Counted from the first letter of the stretch, positions 16,875 to 26,159 are shown. The stretch: 64,000 bases of DNA from an uncultured Porphyromonadaceae bacterium (GCA_900555715.1 USMC01000001.1:115756-179755), one strand, 5' to 3'. The notes: generated by a model from the sequence alone, not told the origin. Translations and numbers: made by a program.

Positions 16875-17672
16875 TTACAGTCCGCGTGCGCTTTGCACAG
16901 CGCGGGTTAGTTCGACAAATTGTCCTACTGTAAGTTGTTCCGGGCGCATAGACCCGAGCTTGTCGTCGACGGCGTGCTCGCCCGGCGGGAGCAGTCCTCT
17001 GATGGAGTTACGGATTGTCTTGCGCCGTTGTCCGAAGGTCGTTTTCACGACAGTGCGGAACAGGTCAGCGTCGCATCCGAGGTCGGTGACAGCGTTGCGT
17101 GTCATGCGTATCACTCCCGATTTTACCTTCGGGGGAGGGTTGAACACGTGCTCACTTACGGTGAACAGATATTCGATGTCGTACCACGCCTGAAGCAGCA
17201 CGCTCAGTATTCCGCGTGCTTTAGTGCCCGGTGCGGCGGCTATACGTTCTGCAACCTCGCGCTGGAGCATACCGGAGCAGCATACTACTCGGTCGCGGTG
17301 GTCGAGAACCTTGAAGAAGATCTGGGAAGAAATGTTATATGGATAATTGCCGATGATGCAGCACGGCGAATCGCCGGGCAGCATCTTCTCGAAGGGCATT
17401 GTCAGAAAATCACCCTCGATGATACTTGGTTGTGGTTCGGGGAGGTGCGTTCTAAGCCAATCCACGCTTTCTGTATCTATCTCTATCAGCGACAGCTTGT
17501 CGGCAGGATGGCTTTCCATGAGAAACTGCGTCAGCACTCCCGTGCCGGGTCCTATTTCCAGCACAGGCAGAGAGGGATAGCTGTCGAGTGTGGCTGCTAT
17601 GCGTGCGGCTACGCCCATGTCGGTCAGGAAATGCTGACCGAGCGCTTTCTTGGGTCTGACAGAGTTACTCAT
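16875..17672 (-). CDS. ksgA: 16S rRNA (adenine1518/1519-N6)-dimethyltransferase
   Basis: Dimethylates two adjacent adenosines near the 3' end of 16S rRNA during small-subunit assembly. With the start at MSNSVRPKKALGQHFL the protein is 265 residues. GQHFL at 12-16 and the SAM-binding motif EIGPGTG at 39-45 are visible, and the catalytic NYPYNIS lies at 109-115. A longer frame begins at 17708 but spans the promoter -33 box, so ATG 17672 is taken; it lies 5 nt behind the -7 box. It is followed by mgtE after 12 nt. Confidence 0.96.
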   Translation of the reverse strand: MSNSVRPKKALGQHFLTDMGVAARIAATLDSYPSLPVLEIGPGTGVLTQFLMESHPADKLSLIEIDTESVDWLRTHLPEPQPSIIEGDFLTMPFEKMLPGDSPCCIIGNYPYNISSQIFFKVLDHRDRVVCCSGMLQREVAERIAAAPGTKARGILSVLLQAWYDIEYLFTVSEHVFNPPPKVKSGVIRMTRNAVTDLGCDADLFRTVVKTTFGQRRKTIRNSIRGLLPPGEHAVDDKLGSMRPEQLTVGQFVELTRAVQSARGL

Positions 17673-17677
17673 AATTG

Positions 17678-17709
17678 CAAAATTAGCAAAATTCTCCCAC
17701 CCTCCCAAA
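17678..17709 (-). promoter_or_regulatory. Promoter of ksgA-mgtE
   Basis: Reading the minus strand: TTTG (17709-17706), 20 nt, TAATTTTG (17685-17678), then 5 nt to the ATG. A full consensus match that predicts a leaderless or very short-leader ksgA mRNA. Confidence 0.85.
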
Positions 17710-17827
17710 TTTTTGTCATCCCACGTTTCATTGTATTAATAAGCAGCTTTGCGGTGGAGGCAATAAAAAGGGGATTTTTGAGTTATATATTTATCGTGTT
17801 GTCCGGATGGACTTTGAATTTATTACA

Positions 17828-19024
17828 ATGAGATATTTTAACCGCTATATTGTTGCCTTGCTTTCCGTCGTGTTCTGCGTCGGAGGCGCTCTGGCGCAGA
17901 AAAACGAATTCAATCCTGTCGAGACGGGTGTGACGTCGCTGTCGATTGCTCCTGACGCGCGCGGCGCGTCCATGGGCGATATAGGCGCCGCTACCGACCC
18001 TGACGCCTACTCTCAGTTCTGGAACCCGTCGAAATATGCTTTCGCTTTCAGTCAGGCGTCTGTGTCGCTGAGCTACACTCCGTGGCTACGCAAACTTGTG
18101 AACGACATTTTCCTCGCCGACTTGTCCGGATATTATAAAATCGGTTATCAGGACAATCAGGCAGTGAGTGCCTCGCTGCGTTATTTCTCTCTTGGCGAAG
18201 TGACGACAAGCCAGGAAGAGGGCATTGTCGGTCAGACGCTGAATCCTTACGAAATGTCGTTCGACATCGGTTATTCCCGCAAGCTTTCGGAGAAATACTC
18301 CATGGGTGTTGTCTTCCGCTATATCTACTCGGCGTTGGGATTCTCGGAATCGTATGCAGGCGACCAGAATACGGGTGCTTCGGCTTTCGCCGCCGACATA
18401 TCGGGCTACTATACCACCTATCCTATCATCGGACGCAGCGAATGCCAGTGGTCGTGGGGATGGAACATCTCCAACATCGGCTCAAAGGTGAGCTATGACG
18501 GCGGCGAGAATCCGGCATTCCTGCCTACGAATCTCAAGCTTGGTACGACCTTCCTTTTCCCGCTCGCCGACTATCACACTCTTGCGCTGAGCCTTGACCT
18601 TAACAAGCTTCTGGTGCCCACGCGTCCGCGCCGCAGCGACTTTGTCGACGGCATCGAGGGCGAGGAAGAATATATCAGGAAGCTTGAGGACTGGAAAAGC
18701 ATGTCGCCGATCACAGGTATTTTCAAGTCGTTCTCCGACGCTCCCGGCGGAGCAAAGGAAGAATTCCGCGAAATAAATGTATCGTTCGGTGCGGAGTATT
18801 CGTATAATAACCAGTTCTTCCTCCGCGGCGGCTACTACTATGAGAACGAGTTCAAGGGTAACCGCCAGTACTTCGGTCTCGGTGCCGGCTTCTCGCTCAA
18901 TGTGGTGCGTCTGGATGCTTCGTATATGCTTTCCACCGCCCAGACATCTCCGCTGGATCAGACCTTGCGTTTTTCTCTGACATTCGATATGGACGGTCTG
19001 CGCGACCTTCTCGGCAGAAGATGA
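17828..19024 (+). CDS. porV: Type IX secretion system outer membrane shuttle protein PorV
   Basis: Outer-membrane beta-barrel of 398 residues, FadL/OMPP1-like. The signal peptide is MRYFNRYIVALLSVVFCVGGALA, with cleavage likely before QKNEFNPV. The mature N-terminus (VETGVTSLSIAPDARGASMG, then DIGAATDPDAYSQFWNPSKY) is the hallmark of PorV/LptO. PorV collects cargo at the SprA translocon and delivers it to the PorU sortase. The frame opens at 17807, but the signal peptide fits ATG 17828. porU is not next to it in this window. It overlaps ispF by 4 nt. No full-consensus promoter was found in the 155 nt upstream. Confidence 0.88.
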   Translation: MRYFNRYIVALLSVVFCVGGALAQKNEFNPVETGVTSLSIAPDARGASMGDIGAATDPDAYSQFWNPSKYAFAFSQASVSLSYTPWLRKLVNDIFLADLSGYYKIGYQDNQAVSASLRYFSLGEVTTSQEEGIVGQTLNPYEMSFDIGYSRKLSEKYSMGVVFRYIYSALGFSESYAGDQNTGASAFAADISGYYTTYPIIGRSECQWSWGWNISNIGSKVSYDGGENPAFLPTNLKLGTTFLFPLADYHTLALSLDLNKLLVPTRPRRSDFVDGIEGEEEYIRKLEDWKSMSPITGIFKSFSDAPGGAKEEFREINVSFGAEYSYNNQFFLRGGYYYENEFKGNRQYFGLGAGFSLNVVRLDASYMLSTAQTSPLDQTLRFSLTFDMDGLRDLLGRR

Positions 19025-19503
19025 TGAATTTCCGCATAGGCAACGGCTACGATGTACACCGTCTCGTTGAAGGACGTCGTTGCATCATCTGCGGAGTAGA
19101 TATACCGCATGACAAAGGTCTTTTAGGGCACAGCGATGCCGATGTGGCGCTCCATGCGTTGTCGGACGCATTGCTTGGAGCTGCCGCCCGTGGCGACATA
19201 GGACTGCATTTTCCCGACACTGACATGCGCTGGAAAGGCGCCGATTCGCGCGTGCTTCTGCGTGCTGTCGTCGATATTATCGCGCAGGTCGGTTTCCGTC
19301 CCGGCAATGTCGATGTCACCATCATAGCTCAGGCACCGAAGATGCGCCCTTATATCGACGCTATGCGCGCCAATATTGCCGCAGACCTCGGTATCGACTT
19401 AGATTGCGTGAGTGTCAAGGCGACAACTACCGAACGCCTTGGTTTTACCGGGCGTGAAGAAGGTATCGCCGCGCAGGCGACGGCTTTGATCGAAAGAATT
19501 TAA
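19021..19503 (+). CDS. ispF: 2-C-methyl-D-erythritol 2,4-cyclodiphosphate synthase
   Basis: Fifth step of the MEP isoprenoid pathway, forming MEcPP from CDP-ME2P. The 160-residue protein has the zinc ligands in GYDVH (Asp11, His13) and His45 in GHSDADVALHALSDALLGA, and the conserved TTTERLGFTGREEGIAAQA near the end. Length is normal. It overlaps porV by the ATGA quadruplet, so the two are probably translationally coupled. Its stop codon is immediately followed by the stop of the convergent SNF2 helicase. Confidence 0.97.
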   Translation: MMNFRIGNGYDVHRLVEGRRCIICGVDIPHDKGLLGHSDADVALHALSDALLGAAARGDIGLHFPDTDMRWKGADSRVLLRAVVDIIAQVGFRPGNVDVTIIAQAPKMRPYIDAMRANIAADLGIDLDCVSVKATTTERLGFTGREEGIAAQATALIERI

Positions 19504-21819
19504 TTATTTCCCCATCAGCGCGGCGAATGCGCATAATAGTTTGCCGACCGACTCGCGGTCGGGCACAGGAATGCGCAGCTCCGATTTTCCGGTGCTTTCG
19601 TCTGTATGGACGATTTCGTCGAGCAGCCGTTCTATTGCTTCCGGCGACTCGAGTGTGCTTACAAGACCTGAGATAAAGCTAATTTCATTGCGGATAAGTT
19701 CGTCGGGCGTTATTGTAGTCGCTCCGTCGGTGCCGTCTGTCTTTGTTTTCGGCTGAGGTTCTTCCTCCTCTGTTTCTGCTACAGTTCCTTTGCTCTGGGT
19801 TTCAGGCTCTTCCGGAGTGGACATCACTAAGCTGATGCTGTCGGCGATTCGGCTCAGCTGTGCGTCGTCGAGAGTTATGCTGTCTTCGCCGCCATCCATT
19901 ATGCCGGAGAAAAGGTCCTGCTTGAATTTAAGAGTCGTGAGCATGCGCTCTTCGATAGTTCCGGCGGCAACGAAGTTGATGACCTGGATGTTGCGTCGCT
20001 TTCCTGTGCGGTGTATGCGCGCGATGCGTTGCTCCAGCATTGCCGGATTACATGGAAGATCGAGGTTGATGATTGTCGAAGCGCACTGCAGGTTCAGTCC
20101 TGTTGCTCCGGCGTCGGTAGACAGAAAGACGCGTATGTCGGGGTCGCGTATGAAGCGCTCGGTCATTTCGCCTCTTCGCGAGGCAGGCACGCTGCCGCAG
20201 AGATATTCATAGCGTATTCCCGCGTTGTCGAGCTCCTGGGCGATGAGATGTGTCATCCGTTCCCACTGGCTGAATATCACCGCTTTGTCGTCGTTGCTCT
20301 CCGTCATTGTCCTGATGAGTTGCACGGCTTCGCCTACTTTTGTGTCGAAACGTGTCTTGAGGTCAAGGACGTATGTGCTGTCGCATACCATGCGCATACG
20401 GCTGAGCTGGAGCAGCAGCCGCTTGCGGTCTTTTTCGGACAGGAAACGGTAGCGCTGCCATTTGTTGACGAGCTGTGCCACGGTGTTCATAGCCTCGTCG
20501 TGCAGCTCTTTCTGTTCGCGCGTCATAGGCACGAAAAGCGTCTTGTCGGTGCGTTCGGGGAGATGCTGGGCAACGTCGCTCTTGCGGCGGCGTATCATGT
20601 GCTTGCGCAGCCGTGCCGCCACGTCGTCTGTTTCCGATTTAACGGATGTAGCGCTGATGAAGCGGTGGAACGGTCCGAGAGCATACTGGTCGACAAACTG
20701 CATCACGGAGTATAGCTCTTCTGGCTTGTCCTCAAGCGGTGTGCCTGAGATGACAACGGCATATTCGGAGTCGATGCGACGTGCCGCCTGCGAGATCTGC
20801 GTATTCCAGTTTTTGAGTCGCTGCACCTCGTCCATCAGCAGCACATCGGTGCTCAGCTTTCCGAGAGTCTTGATGTCGTTGGCAAGTGTGTGGTACGAAA
20901 CGATTTTATACGGCGTGGAAGTTCCGTACAGTTCCCGTCTCGCCGTCGCCAGACCTTCTATGATGGTGGCGCTTGCGTCGGTGAAACGTTCTATTTCCTT
21001 TTTCCACTGATATTTTAGTGAAGTAGGGCAGACCACAAGGACTGAATCAGCCATGTTGCGCTGCCGCAGCAGCTCGGCGGTGCCGAGTGCCTGAACGGTT
21101 TTTCCAAGCCCCATCTCGTCGGCGAGGAGCGAGCGTCCGGCAGCAAAAGCCCTACGTATTCCGTCGGTCTGATAGGGATATAGCGTTGTGCGCAGCACGG
21201 AGTCTATCTCAACGTCGGATAATACCTCTGCCAGATGTTCGCGCCGCAGCCTGTCGCGCTCTTCGAGGATAAATGTGAGCGCGTCGCTGGTGACGTGGAA
21301 GGAGCTGTCGAGCCGTTTTGTCTGCCGTATGAACGACGGCAGCTCGCTCACCATGCCTCCGACAGCATAGAAATCGTCGTCGAAGAAGCGCATCGCTGCC
21401 ATGACAACCTCCTGCGGCGTTACGTCGGCAAGGCGCAGGCGCAGCCGGCGACCGTGCCTGTAGTCGATGTCGAGCACGGTACGTTCGGGCTCTTTCTCCG
21501 GGTACCATCCCTGTCGGGTCATACGTAGCGCTACCGCCTCGAGGTGCTTGCATGTTCCGAGTCCGTTTGTGCGGAAATCAATGCACTGACATGAGTTGTA
21601 AGGCGATTTTTCACCGTGATAAATCGTGGTGTAATGCCTGCGCGAACGAGGACTTGTGACATTGTATGAACCTGTCGACCAGTGCTCCGGAATAGGTGTG
21701 ATGATGAAATCGGCTTTTTCAGCCGCCTGACGGCGAAGCGACTTCTGCCACCCGTCCGGCGTCATGCCTTCGGGACAGCTGTCGTAACTGACTTTGCGCG
21801 TCGCTTTCTTTTCTTTCAT
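19504..21819 (-). CDS. SNF2-family DEAD-like helicase with N-terminal SWIM zinc finger
   Basis: DNA-dependent ATPase of 771 residues. A SWIM zinc finger lies at residues 77-92 (C77, C79, C90, H92). The SNF2 ATPase core follows: Walker A GLGKT at 237-241, DEVQ motif II at 330-333, and a C-terminal helicase lobe ending in RIARIHRTGKRRN and GTIEERML. About 150 further residues are acidic and low in complexity (EPETQSKGTVAETEEEEPQ). Bacterial SWIM-SNF2 proteins are widespread but poorly characterised (HepA/RapA-like remodelling is one possibility). It stands alone between a hairpin at its 5' side and ispF. Confidence 0.88.
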   Translation of the reverse strand: MKEKKATRKVSYDSCPEGMTPDGWQKSLRRQAAEKADFIITPIPEHWSTGSYNVTSPRSRRHYTTIYHGEKSPYNSCQCIDFRTNGLGTCKHLEAVALRMTRQGWYPEKEPERTVLDIDYRHGRRLRLRLADVTPQEVVMAAMRFFDDDFYAVGGMVSELPSFIRQTKRLDSSFHVTSDALTFILEERDRLRREHLAEVLSDVEIDSVLRTTLYPYQTDGIRRAFAAGRSLLADEMGLGKTVQALGTAELLRQRNMADSVLVVCPTSLKYQWKKEIERFTDASATIIEGLATARRELYGTSTPYKIVSYHTLANDIKTLGKLSTDVLLMDEVQRLKNWNTQISQAARRIDSEYAVVISGTPLEDKPEELYSVMQFVDQYALGPFHRFISATSVKSETDDVAARLRKHMIRRRKSDVAQHLPERTDKTLFVPMTREQKELHDEAMNTVAQLVNKWQRYRFLSEKDRKRLLLQLSRMRMVCDSTYVLDLKTRFDTKVGEAVQLIRTMTESNDDKAVIFSQWERMTHLIAQELDNAGIRYEYLCGSVPASRRGEMTERFIRDPDIRVFLSTDAGATGLNLQCASTIINLDLPCNPAMLEQRIARIHRTGKRRNIQVINFVAAGTIEERMLTTLKFKQDLFSGIMDGGEDSITLDDAQLSRIADSISLVMSTPEEPETQSKGTVAETEEEEPQPKTKTDGTDGATTITPDELIRNEISFISGLVSTLESPEAIERLLDEIVHTDESTGKSELRIPVPDRESVGKLLCAFAALMGK

Positions 21820-21826
21820 TGCTAAG

Positions 21827-21851
21827 CCGGAGGCTGCGCAGCAGCCTCCGG
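21827..21851 (-). terminator. Hairpin behind the FKBP operon
   Basis: Perfect 11-bp inverted repeat CCGGAGGCTGC-GCA-GCAGCCTCCGG between the stop of the FKBP lipoprotein gene (21880) and the start of the SNF2 gene (21819). No T-run follows on the minus strand, so it may be a terminator or an mRNA-stabilising end. Confidence 0.6.
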
Positions 21852-21879
21852 TATTGTGTGCTTATTTCTGAATCAGAAT

Positions 21880-22797
21880 TTATTTGCTTTCCGGGTTGAT
21901 GTCGACAAGCTCGACATCGAACACGAGCATTTCGTTAGGACCGATACCTGCCTGAGGACGACCCTCAACGCCGTAGGCGAGAGCTCCGGGGATGTAAAGT
22001 GTTGCCTTGCCGCCTTTGCCGAGGAGCATGAGACCTTCGCGGAAGCCGGGAACAACACCCTGGAGGCTGAATGTGGTGGCGCCTCTGCCGTCGGTGCTGT
22101 CGAATACAGTGCCGTCAAGGAGTTTACCGGTATAGTTCACCACTACAGTGGCGTCGGCTGCAGGCGTGGGAGCCTCGCCGGCGTTCTCGATGACGTATGC
22201 GAGACCTGTGTCGCTCACTTTTGCATCTGCATTTGAAGCCTGGAGATCTTTGATGGCTTTCTCGCCGGCTTCGACATTTTCTTTTGCCTCAGGGGAGTTT
22301 GCTTTCTGGATGGCTTCGTATTCGCGGGCTGCTTTCTGGGCTTTGTCCATCTGAGTGCGGAACGCTTCGGTTGCAGTGGTGGTGACTGCGGAATTGACGC
22401 TGTCGCATACAAATGCGTTCTTGAATTCTTTAGCCACAGCCTTGAGGTCGAGGTCGATGCCGTTCTGCTTCATCTGGTTGATTTCGTTCATCAGCTGCAT
22501 GGCAACCTGCATACCCATAAGCTGACTCTGGTTGTCGGTGGCATTGGCTATGACGGTCTGGAAACCTTTGAGGAACGCGTCGTCGTTGTGCTCGGGATTA
22601 TATTGAACGACCTCGCTCTTGACGATAGAGCCTACATAGTTGCCGTAAGCGTAGACGAGCGAATCGTTTTCGGCGGTACCTTGGACAAGAATTTCGGGCT
22701 GACCTTCACCGGCAGCTGCCGTGGCTTCGGTCTTTTTGCAGGATGAGAAGGAGGCGACGGTAACTATTGCCAGCGCTCCCATGAAGATTTTTTTCAT
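21880..22797 (-). CDS. FKBP-type peptidyl-prolyl isomerase, lipoprotein
   Basis: Speeds cis-trans isomerisation of X-Pro bonds, here in the periplasm or at a membrane surface. The 305-residue protein has a lipoprotein signal with lipobox ASFSSC (Cys20). A helical FkpA/Mip-like dimerisation region follows at about 40-185, then an FKBP domain at about 195-302 (VVNYTGKLLDGTVFDST, GVVPGFREGL, TLYIPGALAYG, LVFDVELVDI). It lies 29 nt downstream of a second FKBP gene that lacks a signal peptide, giving a tandem pair for two compartments behind lepA. Confidence 0.93.
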   Translation of the reverse strand: MKKIFMGALAIVTVASFSSCKKTEATAAAGEGQPEILVQGTAENDSLVYAYGNYVGSIVKSEVVQYNPEHNDDAFLKGFQTVIANATDNQSQLMGMQVAMQLMNEINQMKQNGIDLDLKAVAKEFKNAFVCDSVNSAVTTTATEAFRTQMDKAQKAAREYEAIQKANSPEAKENVEAGEKAIKDLQASNADAKVSDTGLAYVIENAGEAPTPAADATVVVNYTGKLLDGTVFDSTDGRGATTFSLQGVVPGFREGLMLLGKGGKATLYIPGALAYGVEGRPQAGIGPNEMLVFDVELVDINPESK

Positions 22798-22826
22798 TGT
22801 TGTATGGGTTAAATGTTATTTTTCAA

Positions 22827-23453
22827 TTATTTGGGGTTTACTTCAAGAAGCTCAACGTCGAAGATAAGCGTCTGGTTGGGACCTATGACGCCGCCGGCGC
22901 CGTTGGGACCGTAGGCAAGCTGCGAGGGAATGAAAAGACGCCATTTCGAGCCGGCTTTCATCAGCTGCAAAGCCTCAACCCATCCGGGAATCACCTGAGT
23001 GACGCCAAAAGTGGCGGGCTCGCCGCGTTCTACGCTGCTGTCGAAGACGGTGCCGTCGATGAGTTTGCCTGTATAGTGCACCTTGACGGTGTCGCTTGCC
23101 TTGGGCTGTGCGCCTGTGCCTTCTGTGAGTACTTCGTACTGCAGACCCGACGGCGTTGTCTTCACCTCTGCACGTTTGCCGTTCGTTTCGAGGAATTCAG
23201 TGCCTGCTTTGGCGTTGACCTCTGCCATCGCTTTGGCGGATGCTTCCTGCTTTGCCTGAAGCTCGGTGAAGAATTTCTGTATCTCGGCTTTAGCTTCGTC
23301 GTAGCTCATTTTGGGCTGGCTGCCGTAGAACACGGCGGCAACGCCGTCGGCGAAATCCTGAACGTTGATGGTCTCGATGCCGGAGCTGCGGAAGTTGTTG
23401 CCCATGCTCAGACCGAGAGCATAGCTCAGGCGGTCAAGTTCTTTGTTTTCCAT
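22827..23453 (-). CDS. FKBP-type peptidyl-prolyl isomerase, probably cytoplasmic
   Basis: FklB/FKBP22-like protein of 208 residues without a signal peptide. The N-terminal helical domain (LSYALGLSMGNNFRSSGIET) mediates dimerisation in relatives. The FKBP domain begins near residue 105 and carries VKVHYTGKLIDGTVFDSS, VIPGWVEALQ, FIPSQLAYG and LIFDVELLEV, so the active-site aromatic and Asp positions look intact. It is placed 51 nt after lepA and 29 nt before the lipoprotein FKBP gene on the same strand. Confidence 0.93.
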   Translation of the reverse strand: MENKELDRLSYALGLSMGNNFRSSGIETINVQDFADGVAAVFYGSQPKMSYDEAKAEIQKFFTELQAKQEASAKAMAEVNAKAGTEFLETNGKRAEVKTTPSGLQYEVLTEGTGAQPKASDTVKVHYTGKLIDGTVFDSSVERGEPATFGVTQVIPGWVEALQLMKAGSKWRLFIPSQLAYGPNGAGGVIGPNQTLIFDVELLEVNPK

Positions 23454-23504
23454 TTTTTATGTTTTTTGTTATGTAAATGTCTAAGGGTTATAACATATGA
23501 AGCG

Positions 23505-25292
23505 TCAGTCAAGTTTCAGGACGGCGAGGAATGCCTTCTGCGGCACTTCCACAGATCCTATCTGCTTCATGCGCTTCTTGCCTTTTTTCTGTTTCTCGAG
23601 CAGCTTGCGCTTACGCGATATGTCGCCGCCGTAGCATTTGGCGGTGACGTCCTTGCGTACTGCCTTGATGGTTTCGCGTGCGATGATTTTGGCGCCTATG
23701 GCAGCCTGGATGGCTATTTCGAACTGCTGGCGCGGAATGAGCTCCTTTAGCTTCTCGCACATGCGGCGACCGAAAGAAACGGCATTGTCGATGTGCGTGA
23801 GCGTGGAAAGGGCGTCGACGCTTTCGCCGTTGAGCAGTATGTCGAGCTTGACAAGCTTGCTCTCGCGGAAGTCGTGGATATGGTAGTCGAACGACGCATA
23901 GCCCTTGCTGATGCTCTTGAGCTTGTCGTAGAAGTCGATCACTATTTCGCCCAGAGGCATGTCGAAAATCATCTCCATGCGGTTGCCGGAGATATATTCC
24001 TGCTTGACGAGTTCGCCGCGCTTGCCAAGGCAGAGAGTCATTATCGGTCCGATGAAGTCTGCCGTAGTGATGATGGAGGCGCGGATATAAGGCTCTTCGA
24101 TGTGCTCTATGAGTGTGGGGTCGGGCAGCCCGGACGGGTTGTGTACCTCTGTCATCGTGCCACGCTTGTCGAAGACGCGGTAGCTGACGTTGGGCACCGT
24201 AGTGATGACGTCCATGTCGAATTCGCGTCCGAGGCGTTCCTGGATGATTTCCATGTGGAGCAGTCCGAGGAAGCCGCAGCGGAATCCGAAACCGAGCGCT
24301 GCCGACGATTCAGGCGTGAAGGTCAGCGAGGCGTCGTTGAGCTGCAGTTTCTCAAGAGATGAGCGGAGGTTTTCGAAATCTTCCGTCTCAATGGGGTAGA
24401 CGCCGGCGAATACCATGGGCTTCACTTCCTGGAAGCCGTCGATGGCGGCGTCGCACGGGCGTTCAACGTGGGTGATGGTGTCGCCGACGCGTACCTCGCG
24501 GCTCGTCTTGATGCCTGAGATGATATATCCCACATTTCCAGCCGAAAGCTCTTTGCGCGGCGACATGTCGAGCTTCAGAACTCCGATTTCGTCGGCGTGG
24601 TACTCTTTTCCGGTACTGACGAACTTCACGAAGTCGTTTGTCCGTATGGTGCCGTTGATGATTTTATAGTAGGCGATGATGCCGCGGAAGGGGTTGAACA
24701 CCGAATCGAAAATAAGCGCCTGCAGCGGTGCTTCGGGGTCGCCTTTAGGCGCCGGGATACGCTCTACGACAGCGCGGAGAATGTCTTCCACTCCGGCGCC
24801 GGTCTTGCCGCTGGCACGGATGATTTCCTCGCGGTCGCAGCCGAGAAGGTCTATTATTTCGTCTTCCACTTCTTCGGGTTTGGCGGAGTCGAGGTCGCAT
24901 TTGTTGATGACAGGTATAATCTCCAGGTCGTTGTCGATAGCCATATAGAGATTGGAGATGGTCTGCGCCTGTACGCCCTGAGATGCGTCGACAATGAGCA
25001 GCGCGCCTTCGCAGGCGGCGATGGAGCGCGACACCTCGTAGGAGAAGTCGACGTGTCCCGGAGTGTCGATGAGGTTCAGAACATAGTGCTCGCCATCAAG
25101 ATTATAGTCCATCTGGATGGCGTGGCTTTTTATCGTTATGCCGCGTTCGCGCTCAAGATCCATGTCGTCGAGCACCTGAGCCTCCATGTCTTTCGCAGCC
25201 ACGGTGCCTGTATATTCAAGCAGGCGGTCGGCGAGGGTCGACTTGCCATGATCTATGTGAGCTATTATGCAGAAGTTACGTATATTTTTCAT
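23505..25292 (-). CDS. lepA: Elongation factor 4 (LepA), back-translocating GTPase
   Basis: Ribosome-associated GTPase that helps translation under stress and assists 30S assembly. The 595-residue protein has the G1 loop AHIDHGKST at 11-19, the effector stretch ERERGITIKSHAIQM and NKCDLD for guanine recognition. The LepA-specific C-terminal domain ends GKKRMKQIGSVEVPQKAFLA. Length is normal for the family. It has its own promoter and heads the lepA-FKBP-FKBP unit. Confidence 0.97.
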   Translation of the reverse strand: MKNIRNFCIIAHIDHGKSTLADRLLEYTGTVAAKDMEAQVLDDMDLERERGITIKSHAIQMDYNLDGEHYVLNLIDTPGHVDFSYEVSRSIAACEGALLIVDASQGVQAQTISNLYMAIDNDLEIIPVINKCDLDSAKPEEVEDEIIDLLGCDREEIIRASGKTGAGVEDILRAVVERIPAPKGDPEAPLQALIFDSVFNPFRGIIAYYKIINGTIRTNDFVKFVSTGKEYHADEIGVLKLDMSPRKELSAGNVGYIISGIKTSREVRVGDTITHVERPCDAAIDGFQEVKPMVFAGVYPIETEDFENLRSSLEKLQLNDASLTFTPESSAALGFGFRCGFLGLLHMEIIQERLGREFDMDVITTVPNVSYRVFDKRGTMTEVHNPSGLPDPTLIEHIEEPYIRASIITTADFIGPIMTLCLGKRGELVKQEYISGNRMEMIFDMPLGEIVIDFYDKLKSISKGYASFDYHIHDFRESKLVKLDILLNGESVDALSTLTHIDNAVSFGRRMCEKLKELIPRQQFEIAIQAAIGAKIIARETIKAVRKDVTAKCYGGDISRKRKLLEKQKKGKKRMKQIGSVEVPQKAFLAVLKLD

Positions 25293-25309
25293 TTACCGTA
25301 TATTTATGG

Positions 25310-25340
25310 CAAAATTACGAAAATTCTCCCACGCGGCAAA
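25310..25340 (-). promoter_or_regulatory. Promoter of lepA
   Basis: Minus strand: TTTG (25340-25337), 19 nt, TAATTTTG (25317-25310), 17 nt before the ATG. Confidence 0.8.
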
Positions 25341-25386
25341 ATTCTGAACACGCCTCTGCTCTATGTACTGTCGTTATGTCCCGGCG

Positions 25387-26157
25387 TTACCCTTGGATAA
25401 ATACCTCATCCGATAAATCGGAATTGGGTACAAGTGTGATCGTGGTATCTCTCATATCTTTTGTTACGACAATCGTCTGCGGGTCATAACCGAGATATTC
25501 CACCGTCAATGTATCACCTACGCAGACGGGTAAACCGAAATGACCTTCTAAATCAGTATAAGTTTTTGATGCAGTGCGTCTATTGGTTATAATCGCTCCG
25601 ATTAATGGTTCTTTTGAAACAGTGCCGTCGGGTAATGTATCGCTGCTCAGTACGATACCTCCGACAGTTATCGTATCAGCCACAACAGGAATGTTTTCTT
25701 TCAACCGGTCCTCTTCCTGCTCGGGCTTAATGTCTCCCGCAATAAGAAGGTCAAAATCTTTATCCTCGATTTTTTCTTTTTTGATAGCAACTGAATCCTC
25801 ATTTATCGGCAGTTCGACATCTTTCTCAATGCGGTCAGAAGTCTCTATTTGCTCAACGGGCGCCGTAGGCTCGCCTTGCAATGTCTCGTTTGACTGATTC
25901 GATGATGTTGTACCGCTGCACCCTGACATGAAAATCATGCCCGCCGATATACCGGCGAGGGCTACGGCTTTCCCGGCGAGGGAGCGGGCGCGGAGCTGCT
26001 GCTCCAGATAGCGTACTTCGGCCTCGCATTTGGGGCATGTGCCGAGGCAGTCGCCCTTGTAGCGGCATTCCGATGTCACGAACTCGATGTCGTTAGCCTC
26101 GGCAATCTGCCGCCGTATTTCTTTCAATATCTTACAGGTCTGTTTTCCTCGTGCCAT
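25387..26157 (-). CDS. Cys-motif membrane protein with carboxypeptidase-regulatory-like C-terminus
   Basis: This 256-residue protein has an N-terminal soluble domain with four cysteines, C31-x5-C37-x3-C41-x2-C44 (CRYKGDCLGTCPKC), which could bind zinc or an iron-sulfur cluster. One membrane segment covers about 62-79, ending in SGCSG. An acidic linker comes next, and then a CarboxypepD-regulatory-like fold at about 165-250 (GAIITNRRTASKTYTDLEG, LTVEYLGYDPQTIVV). The arrangement puts the Cys motif in the cytoplasm and the beta-sandwich outside. It directly follows the radical SAM gene (2-nt gap), so the two are a transcriptional pair. The function is unknown. Confidence 0.78.
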   Translation of the reverse strand: MARGKQTCKILKEIRRQIAEANDIEFVTSECRYKGDCLGTCPKCEAEVRYLEQQLRARSLAGKAVALAGISAGMIFMSGCSGTTSSNQSNETLQGEPTAPVEQIETSDRIEKDVELPINEDSVAIKKEKIEDKDFDLLIAGDIKPEQEEDRLKENIPVVADTITVGGIVLSSDTLPDGTVSKEPLIGAIITNRRTASKTYTDLEGHFGLPVCVGDTLTVEYLGYDPQTIVVTKDMRDTTITLVPNSDLSDEVFIQG

Positions 26158-26159
26158 AG

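Noticed and set aside
15801..16910. 369-residue plus-strand frame across mgtE
   Set aside because: Mirror of the Asp/Glu-rich mgtE sequence; mgtE has clear domains.
16920..17831. 303-residue plus-strand frame across ksgA
   Set aside because: Overlaps ksgA entirely on the other strand and runs into the porV region without any motif.
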